A DNA stretch of 64,000 bases. Origin: Pseudonocardia sp. HH130630-07 (lineage in GTDB: Bacteria; Actinomycetota; Actinomycetes; Mycobacteriales; Pseudonocardiaceae). How positions within the stretch are numbered: the stretch's first letter is position 1; each line of letters opens with the position of its first letter. The stretch is taken from assembly GCF_001698125.1 (NCBI RefSeq), contig NZ_CP013854.1, positions 2,914,001 to 2,978,000 on the forward strand. The letters run 5' to 3'. The position numbers and the translations under genes were made by a program. The notes under the pieces are model-generated. The model was not told where the DNA came from. It was given only the letters and a program-made list of their open reading frames with translations, and ran no database searches. This document shows positions 41,311-50,460 of the stretch, piece after piece.

Positions 41311-42902
41311 CCGGGCCCGGGGCCGGGGTCGCACCGGTCAGGGGTGCGCTCGCCGGGCTGGCCGGTACCGCGCTCGGTGTCGGCGCCGGTCAGCTGGCCG
41401 CGCTGGCGGTCGCCCCGGACGCCGGGCCGGTCGGCGCGGTCGCCGAGCAGGTCGTCGCGCTGACCCCGCCCGCGCTCGCCGAGCTGGCGACGGTCGGGGC
41501 CGGGCTCGGGAGCCGGTACACCGTCGTCGCCGGGGTGCTGGTCGTGCTCGCCGCGGTGGCGGCCGGGTCCGGCGCGCTCTCCCGCCGGACCGACCGGCCG
41601 GGGGTCGTCGGGATCGCGCTGCTCGGGGTGCTCGGCACGGTCGCCGCGGCGACGGCGGCCGGAGCGGGCCAGCTCGACATCCTCCCGGCGGCCGGGGCGC
41701 TGCTCGTCGCGGTGACGGCGTTCCGCCGCCTGCACCGGCTCGCCGCCCGGATCCCGGCGGCGGGCGCGGACGGGACGCTCCCGGACGGGCGGCCGCTGCG
41801 GGCGTCGCTGACCCGGCGCCGGTTCCTGCGGGCCGGCGCGCTGGCCGGGGCCGGCGGCCTGGTGCTGGGTGCGGGATCGGCCGCCGTCGCGCCGCTGCTG
41901 CCGTCCGGCCGGATCGGGCCCGCCCGCGACGCGCTCACCGCACGCCTGCAGGCGCTCGCCGCAGCCGGGCGGATCACCCCGGCGGCGCCACTGCCGCCGG
42001 GCGCGACGGTGCCCGGCGGGGCGGCGTTCGTCACCCCGGTCGCGGACTTCTACCGCATCGACACGGCGCTGCGGGTGCCCGCGGTGGACCCGGCGTCGTG
42101 GGGACTGCGGGTGCACGGCATGGTCGGCCGGGAGCTGACGCTGACGCTGGAGGACCTGCTGGCCCGGCCGCTGGTGCAGCGGTGGCTGACCATGGCCTGC
42201 GTCTCCAACGAGGTCGGCGGGGGCCTGGTCTCGACGACCCGATTCACCGGGGTCGAACTGGCCCCGCTGCTGGCCGAGGCGGTCCCGGACCCGGCCGCCG
42301 ACCAGGTGTTGTCCACCTCCGTGGACGGCTGGACGGCGGGCAGCCCGGCGGACCTGCTGCGCGACCCGGCCCGCGGGGCGCTGCTCGCCGTCGCGATGGA
42401 CGGCGTGGCGCTGCCCCCCGAGCACGGGTTCCCGGTCCGGATCGTCGTCCCGGGGCTCTACGGCTACGTCTCGGCGACCAAGTGGGTCACCGGGATCGAG
42501 TTCACGACGTTCGCGGCCCGCTCGGACTACTGGCGGGTCCGCGGCTGGGACCCGCCGGGCCCGATGGAGACGGCGTCGCGGATCGACACCCCGGCGGCGT
42601 TCGCCGGGGTCCCGGCCGGTCGCGTCGTCGTGACCGGCACCGCGTGGGCGGTCCCGCGCGGGATCTCCCGGGTCGAGGTGACCGCGGGCGACGACCGCTG
42701 GGTCGACGCCGAGCTGGCCGACGTCCCGGCCGGCGGCGTGACATGGCGGATGTGGCGGGCCGAGCTGGACCTGCCCCCCGGCGGGTACACGGTGACCTGC
42801 CGGGCCACCGACTCCGACGGCGTGGTGCAGACCGCCGAGCGCCGCTCCCCGCTGCCCGGGGCGGCCACCGGGCTCCCGTCGCGCACCGTCACGGTGGTCT
42901 GA
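41307..42902 (+). CDS. Membrane-anchored molybdopterin-dependent oxidoreductase (SUOX fold)
   Basis: This 531-residue protein has three or four N-terminal membrane helices (about residues 10-130), then a twin-arginine-like sequence (LTRRRFLRAGALAGAGGLVLGAG), then an oxidoreductase molybdopterin-binding domain of the sulfite oxidase fold. The Mo-binding Cys is in TMACVSNEVGGG and the domain ends with a dimerisation-type Ig-like region. The catalytic part is expected outside the membrane. Bacterial members oxidise sulfite or reduce protein methionine sulfoxide; which applies is unknown. GTG at 41307 overlaps the glutaredoxin stop. Confidence 0.88.
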   Translation: MTGPGAGVAPVRGALAGLAGTALGVGAGQLAALAVAPDAGPVGAVAEQVVALTPPALAELATVGAGLGSRYTVVAGVLVVLAAVAAGSGALSRRTDRPGVVGIALLGVLGTVAAATAAGAGQLDILPAAGALLVAVTAFRRLHRLAARIPAAGADGTLPDGRPLRASLTRRRFLRAGALAGAGGLVLGAGSAAVAPLLPSGRIGPARDALTARLQALAAAGRITPAAPLPPGATVPGGAAFVTPVADFYRIDTALRVPAVDPASWGLRVHGMVGRELTLTLEDLLARPLVQRWLTMACVSNEVGGGLVSTTRFTGVELAPLLAEAVPDPAADQVLSTSVDGWTAGSPADLLRDPARGALLAVAMDGVALPPEHGFPVRIVVPGLYGYVSATKWVTGIEFTTFAARSDYWRVRGWDPPGPMETASRIDTPAAFAGVPAGRVVVTGTAWAVPRGISRVEVTAGDDRWVDAELADVPAGGVTWRMWRAELDLPPGGYTVTCRATDSDGVVQTAERRSPLPGAATGLPSRTVTVV

Positions 42903-43033
42903 CGGCGGGGACGACCGGGTGGCGCGTGCCTCGATGTGGCCTCGGTCGCACGGTGAGCGGTCCGTGCGCGTCGATCACCGGTAGCTCCAGGTCAGGCGCG
43001 GAACGGAGCACGTCCGGGACCAAGATCGCAACT

Positions 43034-43051
43034 TTGTGCGTGCCTTCACAA
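43034..43051. promoter_or_regulatory. Rex operator (ROP) in front of rex-hemACD
   Basis: TTGTGCG-TGCC-TTCACAA matches the Rex operator TTGTGAA-N4-TTCACAA except at the sixth and seventh bases. It overlaps a promoter with -35 TTTGTG (43033-43038) and -10 TACCGT (43057-43062), spacer 18. Rex bound here when NADH is low would block transcription of its own operon. Confidence 0.8.
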
Positions 43052-43056
43052 GCGGC

Positions 43057-43062
43057 TACCGT
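43057..43062 (+). promoter_or_regulatory. -10 box of the rex-hem operon promoter
   Basis: TACCGT, with -35 TTTGTG 18 bases upstream. Start near 43069 would give a leader of about 280 bases before rex; I see no gene or recognised riboswitch in it. Confidence 0.55.
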
Positions 43063-43350
43063 GGGTTCTCGTCGCCGTTCCGGGCGGCACCCGCCGCCAC
43101 GCGGCGCCGTGTCCCCGGGCCCGCCGGCGCACGCGTCGACCGGTCGCACGAGCGGTCCGCGTGCGGCGTGAGCGGCGATCGCGCCCGCGCCGGAGCACCG
43201 GTGGGGGCGGGAGGGACCAGCCCCGAACCGGAGTGCGATCAGTGTCGATGACCGGCCGTCCGCGGACAAGCCCCCGTGAGCGGTACGTGTCACCGGCCGC
43301 CGTCGCACCCTGCCCACGACGCCCACGACCGACACCGGAGGAGGAGGCCC

Positions 43351-44085
43351 GTGAGCCTGCCGCCCGAGACCGGTGACGCCGAGCGCCCGGTCCGCCCGGT
43401 GCCCGAGGCGACCGTCTCCCGGCTCGCCGTGTACCTGCGCGTGCTGGGCGAGCTGCGCGAGTCCGGGGTCGAGACCGTCTCCTCCGAGGAGCTGGCCGGC
43501 GTGTCCGGGGTCAACTCGGCCAAGCTCCGCAAGGACCTCTCCTACCTGGGCTCCTACGGCGTACGCGGGGTCGGCTACGACGTCGCGTCGCTGCAGTCGC
43601 GGTTGCAGGGCGAGCTCGGGATGGACCACCGGCAGTCGGTGGCGCTGGTCGGCGTCGGCAACCTCGGGCACGCGCTCGCCGGGTACGCCGGGTTCGCCGG
43701 TCGCGGGTTCCCGGTGAGCGCCCTGTTCGACGTCTCCGACGCCGTCGTCGGCACCGAGATCAACGGCATCCCGGTCCGGCACCTGAGCGAGGTCCCCGAG
43801 GTCTGCGCGGCGGGCGGGGTGACGATCGGGATGGTCGCGACCCCGGCCCCGGTCGCCCAGGCGGCCTGCGACCTGCTCGTGCAGGGCGGGGTCCAGTCCA
43901 TCCTCAACTTCGCCCCGGTGCTGCTGCAGGTGCCCGGCGACGTCGAGGTCCGCAAGGTCGACCTCTCGGTCGAGCTGCAGGTCCTCGCCTTCCACGTGGC
44001 CCGCAGGCAGCCCGCTGCCGCCGGTGCCACGCCCCCGGCCCCGGGCCGGGACCACAGTGAGACCAACGGATCGGTGGTGTCGTAG
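43351..44085 (+). CDS. rex: Redox-sensing repressor Rex
   Basis: This 244-residue repressor senses the NADH/NAD ratio. It has an N-terminal winged helix ([54 protein letters not shown]) and a Rossmann domain with [16 protein letters not shown] near residue 100. NADH binding releases it from DNA. GTG at 43351 follows GGAGGAGGAGG. It heads the rex-hemA-hemC-hemD operon, as in Streptomyces, with a clear operator 300 bases upstream. Confidence 0.96.
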   Translation: MSLPPETGDAERPVRPVPEATVSRLAVYLRVLGELRESGVETVSSEELAGVSGVNSAKLRKDLSYLGSYGVRGVGYDVASLQSRLQGELGMDHRQSVALVGVGNLGHALAGYAGFAGRGFPVSALFDVSDAVVGTEINGIPVRHLSEVPEVCAAGGVTIGMVATPAPVAQAACDLLVQGGVQSILNFAPVLLQVPGDVEVRKVDLSVELQVLAFHVARRQPAAAGATPPAPGRDHSETNGSVVS

Positions 44086-44089
44086 AGCC

Positions 44090-45499
44090 ATGAGCGTCCT
44101 CGTGGTCGGCCTGTCGCACCGCAGTGCGCCGGTCGAGGTGCTGGAGCGCCTCGCCGTCGCGCCGGGTGACGTGCCCAAACTGCTCGAGGAGATGCTCGAC
44201 CGGAGCCACGTCGAGGAGGCCGTCGTCCTCTCGACCTGCAACCGGATCGAGGTCTGTGCGGTCGTGGACGCGTTCCACGGCGGCCTGGGCGACGTCACCG
44301 ACGTCCTCGGCGGCTACGCCGGGGTCCCGATCGGCGAGCTGTCCGACCATCTCTTCGTGCACTACGCGGGCTCGGCGGTCCAGCACCTGTTCCAGCTGGC
44401 GGCCGGGCTCGACTCGATGGTCGTCGGCGAGTCGCAGATCCTCGGCCAGCTGCGCAGCGCCTACGCCGTCGCCGACGAGGCGGGCTCGGTCGGCAAGGTG
44501 CTGCACGAGCTGGTCCAGCAGGCGCTGCGGGTCGGCAAGCGGGTGCACGCCGGGACCGGGATCGACGAGGCGGGTGCCTCGGTGGTCTCCGAGGCGCTGC
44601 GCGACGCCGACCGCGAGCTGGACGGGCTCGCCGGGGCCCGCGCCGTGATCGTCGGAGCCGGGGCGATGGGTGCCCTCGCCGCCGCGCACCTGCGCCGGGC
44701 CGGGGCGGGCGAGATCGTCGTCGCGAACCGGTCCGTCTCCGGTGGTGAGCGGCTGGTGGAGAAGGTCACCGAGCACGGCGTCCCGGCCCGCTCCGCCTCG
44801 CTCGACGACCTCGCCACCGAGTTCGCGTCGGCGGACCTCGTCGTCGCGTGTACCGGGGCGATCGGGCACGTCGTCGGCGTGGACCCGGTCGCCGCGGCAC
44901 TGGCCACCCCGCGGGAGCGCCCGCTGGTGATCTGCGACCTGGGCCTGCCCCGCGACGTCGACCCGGCCGTCGGCGAGCTGGCCGGGGTCCGGATGGTCGA
45001 CCTGATCACCCTGCAGCGCCGCCTGCTCGACGCCGCCGACGGCGGGTCGGTCGCGGCCGCGCAGGAGATGGTCGACGCCGAGGCCCAGCAGTACCTCGCC
45101 GGCCAGCGGTCGGCGGAGGTCACACCGACCGTCACCGCGCTGCGCCGGCGGGCGTCGGAGGTCGTCGACGCCGAGCTGCTGCGCCTCGACTCCCGCCTGC
45201 CCGGCCTGGACGGCCAGGTCCGCGAGGAGCTCTCGCGCACCGTGCGCCGGGTCGTCGACAAGCTGCTCCACACCCCGACGGTGCAGGTCAAGCGCCTCGC
45301 CGAGGGGCCGGACGGAGACAGCTACGCCGCCGCGCTGCGCACCCTGTTCGAGCTGGACCCGCAGGCCGCCGCCGCGGTCGCCGCACCGGTCCGGGGCACG
45401 GACGCGAGCGTGGACGGCTCCGACGTCGGCGCCGCCCTGAACGCGCCGCTCGACCCGGTGCCCTCGATCGGTTCCCGGCCGCCGGAGCAGGTCTCGTGA
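44090..45499 (+). CDS. hemA: Glutamyl-tRNA reductase
   Basis: This 469-residue enzyme reduces glutamyl-tRNA(Glu) to glutamate-1-semialdehyde, the first committed step of haem synthesis by the C5 route. The catalytic Cys is in [16 protein letters not shown] near residue 50; [22 protein letters not shown] and the NADPH motif [16 protein letters not shown] follow. The start codon lies four bases after the rex stop, with no clear ribosome-binding site, so translation is probably coupled. Confidence 0.97.
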   Translation: MSVLVVGLSHRSAPVEVLERLAVAPGDVPKLLEEMLDRSHVEEAVVLSTCNRIEVCAVVDAFHGGLGDVTDVLGGYAGVPIGELSDHLFVHYAGSAVQHLFQLAAGLDSMVVGESQILGQLRSAYAVADEAGSVGKVLHELVQQALRVGKRVHAGTGIDEAGASVVSEALRDADRELDGLAGARAVIVGAGAMGALAAAHLRRAGAGEIVVANRSVSGGERLVEKVTEHGVPARSASLDDLATEFASADLVVACTGAIGHVVGVDPVAAALATPRERPLVICDLGLPRDVDPAVGELAGVRMVDLITLQRRLLDAADGGSVAAAQEMVDAEAQQYLAGQRSAEVTPTVTALRRRASEVVDAELLRLDSRLPGLDGQVREELSRTVRRVVDKLLHTPTVQVKRLAEGPDGDSYAAALRTLFELDPQAAAAVAAPVRGTDASVDGSDVGAALNAPLDPVPSIGSRPPEQVS

Positions 45500-46479
45500 G
45501 CGCCGCGACTCCGACCCCGCTGCGGATCGGGACGCGGCCCTCGAAGCTGGCCGTCGCCCAGTCCGGCACGGTCGCCGACCGGCTCACCGCCGCCGGGTAC
45601 CCGAGCGAGCTGGTGACGATCTCCACCAGCGGCGACCGCTCGATGGCGCCGGTGCCCCAGCTCGGTGTGGGGGTGTTCGTCTCCGCGTTGCGGGACGCGC
45701 TGCACGCCGGGGAGATCGACGTCGCCGTGCACTCGTTCAAGGACCTGCCGACCGCGCAGCCCGAGGGGCTGCGGATCGCGGCGGTACCGGACCGCGAGGA
45801 CCCGCGCGACGCGCTCGTCGCGGGCGGCCGCGTCCTGGGCGAGCTGGGCCGTGGTGCCCGGGTGGGCACCGGATCGCCGCGCCGGGCGGCGCAGCTCTAC
45901 GCGCTCGGACAGGGCCTCGAGGTCGTGCCGATCCGCGGCAATGTGGACACCCGGATCGGGAAGGTCCGGTCCGGCGAGCTCGACGCGGTGGTCGTCGCCG
46001 CGGCCGGGTTGCGCCGGTTGGGCCGCATCGAGGAGGCGGACGAGCTGCTCGATCCGCTGCAGATGCTGCCCGCCCCCGCCCAGGGTGCGCTCGCCATCGA
46101 GTGCCGGGAGCGGGACACCGAGCTGGCGGCGACGCTGCACTCGGTGCTCGACGACAGCGGCGTGCGCGCCGCCGTCGCCGCGGAGCGCGCGGTACTCGTG
46201 ACGCTGGAGGGCGGCTGCACGGCGCCGATCGCGGCGCTGGCCGACGTCGTGTCCGACCTGGACGACGACGGCCGGGCGATCGACCGGCTGTCGCTGCGTG
46301 CCGCGCTGGGAGTGGGAGAGATCGCGGGGGGCGACGTGCTGCGCGCGTCCGCCACCGGAGAGTTGGACGATGCCGAGAAGCTCGGGGCCGCAGTCGCGCA
46401 CGAGCTTCTCGACCTGGGTGCCGAGGACCTGCCCCCTGCGGGTCTCGGCTCCGTGAACCGCTGGATCGGGAGTTCGTAG
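45496..46479 (+). CDS. hemC: Hydroxymethylbilane synthase
   Basis: This 327-residue enzyme joins four porphobilinogens into hydroxymethylbilane. Visible motifs are [14 protein letters not shown] at the N-terminus, [34 protein letters not shown] and the dipyrromethane cofactor Cys in [11 protein letters not shown] near residue 241. GTG at 45496 overlaps the hemA stop by four bases. Confidence 0.97.
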   Translation: MSAATPTPLRIGTRPSKLAVAQSGTVADRLTAAGYPSELVTISTSGDRSMAPVPQLGVGVFVSALRDALHAGEIDVAVHSFKDLPTAQPEGLRIAAVPDREDPRDALVAGGRVLGELGRGARVGTGSPRRAAQLYALGQGLEVVPIRGNVDTRIGKVRSGELDAVVVAAAGLRRLGRIEEADELLDPLQMLPAPAQGALAIECRERDTELAATLHSVLDDSGVRAAVAAERAVLVTLEGGCTAPIAALADVVSDLDDDGRAIDRLSLRAALGVGEIAGGDVLRASATGELDDAEKLGAAVAHELLDLGAEDLPPAGLGSVNRWIGSS

Positions 46480-48021
46480 ATGACAGGACCTGCCAACACC
46501 TCGGGGCGGATCGCCTTCGTGGGCAGCGGACCGGGTGACCCGGCACTGCTCACGGTGCGCGCCCGGGACGTGCTCGCCGGCTCGCCGCTGGTGATCACCG
46601 ACCCGGACGTGCCGGAGGGCATCCTCGCCCTGGCCGCCGACGGCGCCGAGGTCCGCCCGGCCGTCGGTCAGCCCGCCGACATCGCGAGCGACCTGCTCGC
46701 CGAGTCCGCACAGGGCCGGTCGGTGGCCCGCCTGGTCTCGGGTGACCCGCTGACCAACGACGCCGTCGTCGCGGAGGCGATGGCCGTCTCCGCGTCGGGC
46801 TCGCTGTTCGACGTCGTGCCGGGTGTGCCCGCCTCCACCGCCGTCCCGGCCTATGCCGGGGTCGCGCTGGGCTCGGCGCACGTCGAGGCCGACGTCCGGG
46901 CCGGCGTCGACTGGGCCGCGCTGGCCGCCTCGCCCGGGCCGGTCGTGCTGCACGCCACCGGCGCGCTGCTCGCCGACGTCGCGACCGGGCTGTCCGCGCA
47001 GGGCGTGCCCGCCGAGACCGCGGTCGCGATCACCGCCGGTGGCACCACCTCGACCCAGCGGACGATCTCGTCGTCGGTGGGCAAGCTCGCCTCCGACGGG
47101 GGCGACCTGGAGGGCGCGCTCGTCCTGACCGTCGGTGACGCCGCCGGTCGCCGCGGCGAGCTGTCCTGGTGGGAGTCGCGCGCGCTCTACGGCTGGCGGG
47201 TGCTGGTCCCGCGGACCAAGGACCAGGCCGGCGTGATGAGCGAGCGGCTGCGGATGCACGGCGCCATCCCGGAGGAGGTGCCGACGATCGCCGTCGAGCC
47301 GCCCCGGTCCCCGGCGCAGATGGAGCGTTCGGTCAAGGGCCTGGTCGACGGCCGCTACCAGTGGGTCGTCTTCACCTCGACCAACGCGGTCAAGGCCGTG
47401 TGGGAGAAGTTCGCCGAGTTCGGCCTGGACGCCAGGGCGTTCTCCGGTGTGAAGATCGCCTGCGTGGGCCGGTCGACCGCGGAGAAGGTGCGCGAGTTCG
47501 GCATCGAGCCGGAGCTGGTCCCGGACATCGACGAGGCGCAGTCCTCGACGTCGGAGGGGCTGCTGGAGATCTTCCCGCCGCACGACGACGTGCTCGACCC
47601 GGTGGACCGGGTGCTGCTCCCGCGCGCCGACATCGCCACCGAGACGCTGTCCGCCGGGTTGCAGGAGCGTGGCTGGGAGGTCGACGACGTGACGGCCTAC
47701 CGGACCGTCCGCGCCGCCCCGCCGCCCGCGCCGATCCGTGAGGCGATCAAGACCGGCGGGTTCGACGCGGTGTGCTTCACCTCGTCGTCGACCGTGCGGA
47801 ACCTGGTCGGCATCGCCGGCAAGCCGCACGCCCGCACCCTGGTCGCCTGCATCGGCCCGGCCACCGCGGAGACCGCCCGCGAGTTCGGCCTGCGGGTGGA
47901 CGTGCAGCCCGAGGAGTCCCGCGTCCCGACCCTGGTCGACGCACTGGCGAGCCACACCGCCAAGCTTCGCGCCGAGGGCAACCTGCCCCCGCCGAAGAAG
48001 GTCAAGGCCCGCCGCCGCTGA
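46480..48021 (+). CDS. hemD: Uroporphyrinogen-III synthase with N-terminal methyltransferase-like domain
   Basis: This 513-residue fusion has an N-terminal tetrapyrrole (SUMT) methylase-like domain (about 1-245; FVGSGPGDPALLTVRARDVL) and a C-terminal HemD domain (about 255-500; LVPRTKDQAGVMSERLRMHG, then FTSSSTVRNL). The HemD part closes hydroxymethylbilane to uroporphyrinogen III. The SUMT part looks degenerate: the usual GGDPFxFGRG motif reads SGDPLTNDAVV. It may have lost methyl transfer and serve a structural role; this is inference. It starts directly after the hemC stop. Confidence 0.92.
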   Translation: MTGPANTSGRIAFVGSGPGDPALLTVRARDVLAGSPLVITDPDVPEGILALAADGAEVRPAVGQPADIASDLLAESAQGRSVARLVSGDPLTNDAVVAEAMAVSASGSLFDVVPGVPASTAVPAYAGVALGSAHVEADVRAGVDWAALAASPGPVVLHATGALLADVATGLSAQGVPAETAVAITAGGTTSTQRTISSSVGKLASDGGDLEGALVLTVGDAAGRRGELSWWESRALYGWRVLVPRTKDQAGVMSERLRMHGAIPEEVPTIAVEPPRSPAQMERSVKGLVDGRYQWVVFTSTNAVKAVWEKFAEFGLDARAFSGVKIACVGRSTAEKVREFGIEPELVPDIDEAQSSTSEGLLEIFPPHDDVLDPVDRVLLPRADIATETLSAGLQERGWEVDDVTAYRTVRAAPPPAPIREAIKTGGFDAVCFTSSSTVRNLVGIAGKPHARTLVACIGPATAETAREFGLRVDVQPEESRVPTLVDALASHTAKLRAEGNLPPPKKVKARRR

Positions 48022-49152
48022 GCCTCGCGCCCGGCCCGCCCACCCGGGGAAGGTGCGGGCCGCGTCGATGACGCGGTGCAGGTCGGGCCGGGCCGGGACG
48101 GTGAGCCGTACGCCGGTTCCGGGCCAGGTCCGGACGAGGATCCCCGATGACCCGGCGAGATGGTCGGCGAACGCCTGTGCCCGCGTCCCGAGGGGCAGCC
48201 ACACGAAGTTGGCGTGCGAGTCCGGCACCGGGTACCCGAGAGCACGCAGCCGCACGGTCAGCTCGGAGCGGGTGCCGGCCAGGGCGTCCCAGGTCCGGGG
48301 GTACTCCCCGGAGTCGTCCTGCAGCGCGGCGAGCGCGGTGACCTGGCCGGTGCGGGCGACGGAGAACGGCCGGACGGCGGCCCGGACCCGGTGCGCGACG
48401 TCGGGATGGGCGATCGCGTAGCCCACCCGCCCCCCACCGAGACCGAACGCCTTGCTGAACGTGCGCACCCGGACGAGGCCGGGCCGATGACCGGCCGCGG
48501 TGTGGTGGCCGCCGCCCAGCGTCACTGCCGTGGGCACCTCGCGCCGGTCGGCGAACTCGACGTAGGCCTCGTCGAGCACCACCAGGCAGTCCGCGGGTAC
48601 CCGGTCGAGGAAGCCGGCCAGTTCCCCGCGCCCGAGGACCGCGCCGGTCGGGTTGTTGGGACTGACCAGGACGACGACGGCCATCCCGCCCAGGTCGCCG
48701 GCCGCCGTCAGGATCGCGTCCAGGTCGGGGGCGCCGTCGGGGCGGAGCGGCACCGGGTGCGGTTGCGCCCCGACCTGTTCGGGCCGGTCGAAGAGCTCGG
48801 AGAACGCGGGCGGCCCCCCGAACAGCACGGGGCAGGACGTTCCGGCGCCCCTGCTGCGGCGCACGCTCGCGGTCAGGATCGCCTCCAGGACGCCCGACGC
48901 GCCGGCGCCGACGACCACCTGCTCCGGTGCCACCCCGTGCCGGGCGGCGAGCGCGGCCACCAGGTCGTCGCTGTGGGGCTGGGGGTACCGCTGCGGCTGG
49001 GCGACGGCGTCGCTGCCGGCCTGGGCGTCCCGCACCGACCGCGGAGGGCGGACCGGCAGTTCGTTACCGGAGAGATCGAGCACGGGCCGCGACGTCGTCG
49101 GCCGGTCGCCCCTGCTGCCGGGCGCGAGGGACGAGGTGGGGAGCGCGGTCAT
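48002..49152 (-). pseudogene. HisC-like class I/II aminotransferase, normal stop lost
   Basis: This PLP-dependent aminotransferase of about 375 residues resembles histidinol-phosphate/CobD-type enzymes. It has VSPNNPTGAV near residue 170, the cofactor Asp in VVLDEAYVEFADRR and the Schiff-base Lys in TFSKAFGLGGGRVGYA near 230. After the conserved ending VIDAARTFPGW the frame has no stop and runs antisense through hemD and most of hemC to about 45322, which is implausible. A small indel near 48020-48045 would end it at TGA 48002. ATG at 49152 overlaps the bicupin stop (ATGA). It is probably functional if the 3' fault is a sequence error. Confidence 0.72.
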
Positions 49153-50207
49153 CCGAGCCGCCCCTGCTCCGCCGGGTCGCGGTGGCGGCGGTACGCCTCG
49201 AGCAGGGCCGGATCGGTGTCCTCGGCCAGGAGCCGCTCCGCACACCGCACGGCTTCGGGCTGCAGGTGCGCGAGCACCTCGTTGTCGTGGTCCACGCTCT
49301 GGCTGCTGCGGTACTCCACCGCGACGACGCGGTCGAACATGCTCGGGTTGAAGACCGTGTGCGGCACGGTGCGCGGGAGGGGGAGCAGCTCGCCGGCCAG
49401 CTGCCGCGCCTCGTGCTGCAGCTCGTCGCCGAAGAGCGTGACCGCACCCTGCGGGCCCGCCTCGAGCACCTCGACGATCACGTCGGTGCCGGGGTGGTGG
49501 TGTGCCCTGGCGAGGAACTGCGGAGCCACCTCGAGGTACCCGGCGCACACCCGCATGCCCGGGGTCGTGCCGTCGTGGCGGCCGTCGATGACCGGTCGCA
49601 GCGTTCTGTGTCCCTGGGGCGAGACGCCGGTGGCCCCGACGCCGTGCGGGCTGACGACCCGGACCGGGCCGGGCGCGAAGTCCCACCGCCAGAGCTGCTG
49701 GGAGACCACGGCGGCGAACCCGTCCTCCGCGTCGGCGGCCGGATCGGTGACGGGATGGACGTCGTGCAGCGTCCGGTCGGAGTGGCAGGCCGTGAACTCC
49801 ACGGCCTCGTCGGCGCTGCCGTTGGCGACGAGGTACCGGTGACCGGCCGGGATCGCGACCAGGTCGCCGCGGTCCGCGACGGCGCGGTACCGGAGACGGT
49901 CGCCGTAGAGGATCACCGCCTTCTCGGGCCCGCACCTGCGGATGTGGACGATGACGTCGGTCCTGCGGTGCTCGATCGGCGGGGTGTACCGGTACGGCGG
50001 CAGCACGTAGCCGCCGACGGCGAGGTCCTGCAGTCCGGTGGAGTGCCCGTCGACCACCGCGACGGGTGCGTTCCAGTCGAACGCGGCCACGTGCGGCCCA
50101 CCGGGGGGCCGCAGGCCCACGGCGGTGATGCCGTCGGCCGGGCCGTCGCGGTGGTCCGCCGCAGGCCCGGACCGGGGTGCGAGGTCGGCTGCTCCGTCGA
50201 TGGTCAT
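49149..50207 (-). CDS. Bicupin protein of unknown function
   Basis: I do not recognise the family. The 352 residues contain two similar cupin-like halves. Half one (about 60-150) has EHRRTDVIVHIRRCGPEKAVILYGD; half two (about 205-300) has ARAHHHPGTDVIVEVLEAGPQGAVTLFGD. The two segments align with each other, so this is a tandem duplication. Only the second half has a full metal-site pattern (HxH, then Glu, then His in PLPRTVPHTVFNP). It may be an oxygenase or isomerase. ATG at 50207 follows GGAGGG. It is coupled to the aminotransferase gene. Some resemblance to the homogentisate dioxygenase fold is possible but weak. Confidence 0.6.
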   Translation of the reverse strand: MTIDGAADLAPRSGPAADHRDGPADGITAVGLRPPGGPHVAAFDWNAPVAVVDGHSTGLQDLAVGGYVLPPYRYTPPIEHRRTDVIVHIRRCGPEKAVILYGDRLRYRAVADRGDLVAIPAGHRYLVANGSADEAVEFTACHSDRTLHDVHPVTDPAADAEDGFAAVVSQQLWRWDFAPGPVRVVSPHGVGATGVSPQGHRTLRPVIDGRHDGTTPGMRVCAGYLEVAPQFLARAHHHPGTDVIVEVLEAGPQGAVTLFGDELQHEARQLAGELLPLPRTVPHTVFNPSMFDRVVAVEYRSSQSVDHDNEVLAHLQPEAVRCAERLLAEDTDPALLEAYRRHRDPAEQGRLG

Positions 50208-50460
50208 GGTCGTGCCCTCCCTGGGCGTGGGTGCTGTGCCGGCCCGATCCCGGCGCGGGCCGGATGTGGTGCCGCCCGCGCACGGTTCGACGGCGCCGCG
50301 GCCCACCGGGGCTCCCGCCGTGCGGCGGGCCCGCTCCGGTGTGCGGTGCCGCGGCGCCGCCCGTCACTCGCACGTCCGTCGCGGCCGGCTCCGTCGCGAC
50401 GGGGTCGTCATGGCCGGCGCGCTCGCGGTCCCCGCCGTGGGTGCCGCGGCCGGCGGCCGG
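50208..50460. other. 253-base gap between ligase-like and bicupin genes
   Basis: No gene is seen here. The spacing leaves room for a separate promoter for the bicupin-aminotransferase pair, but no clear box is visible. Confidence 0.4.

Noticed and set aside
43063..43350. Riboswitch or small gene in the rex leader
   Set aside because: No known riboswitch features or credible frame were seen; only a long leader can be stated.
45322..50373. A single minus-strand open frame of about 1680 codons
   Set aside because: Only 48002-49152 looks like a protein; the rest is antisense to hemC and hemD or upstream of the aminotransferase start, with Arg/Gly/His-rich shadow composition.
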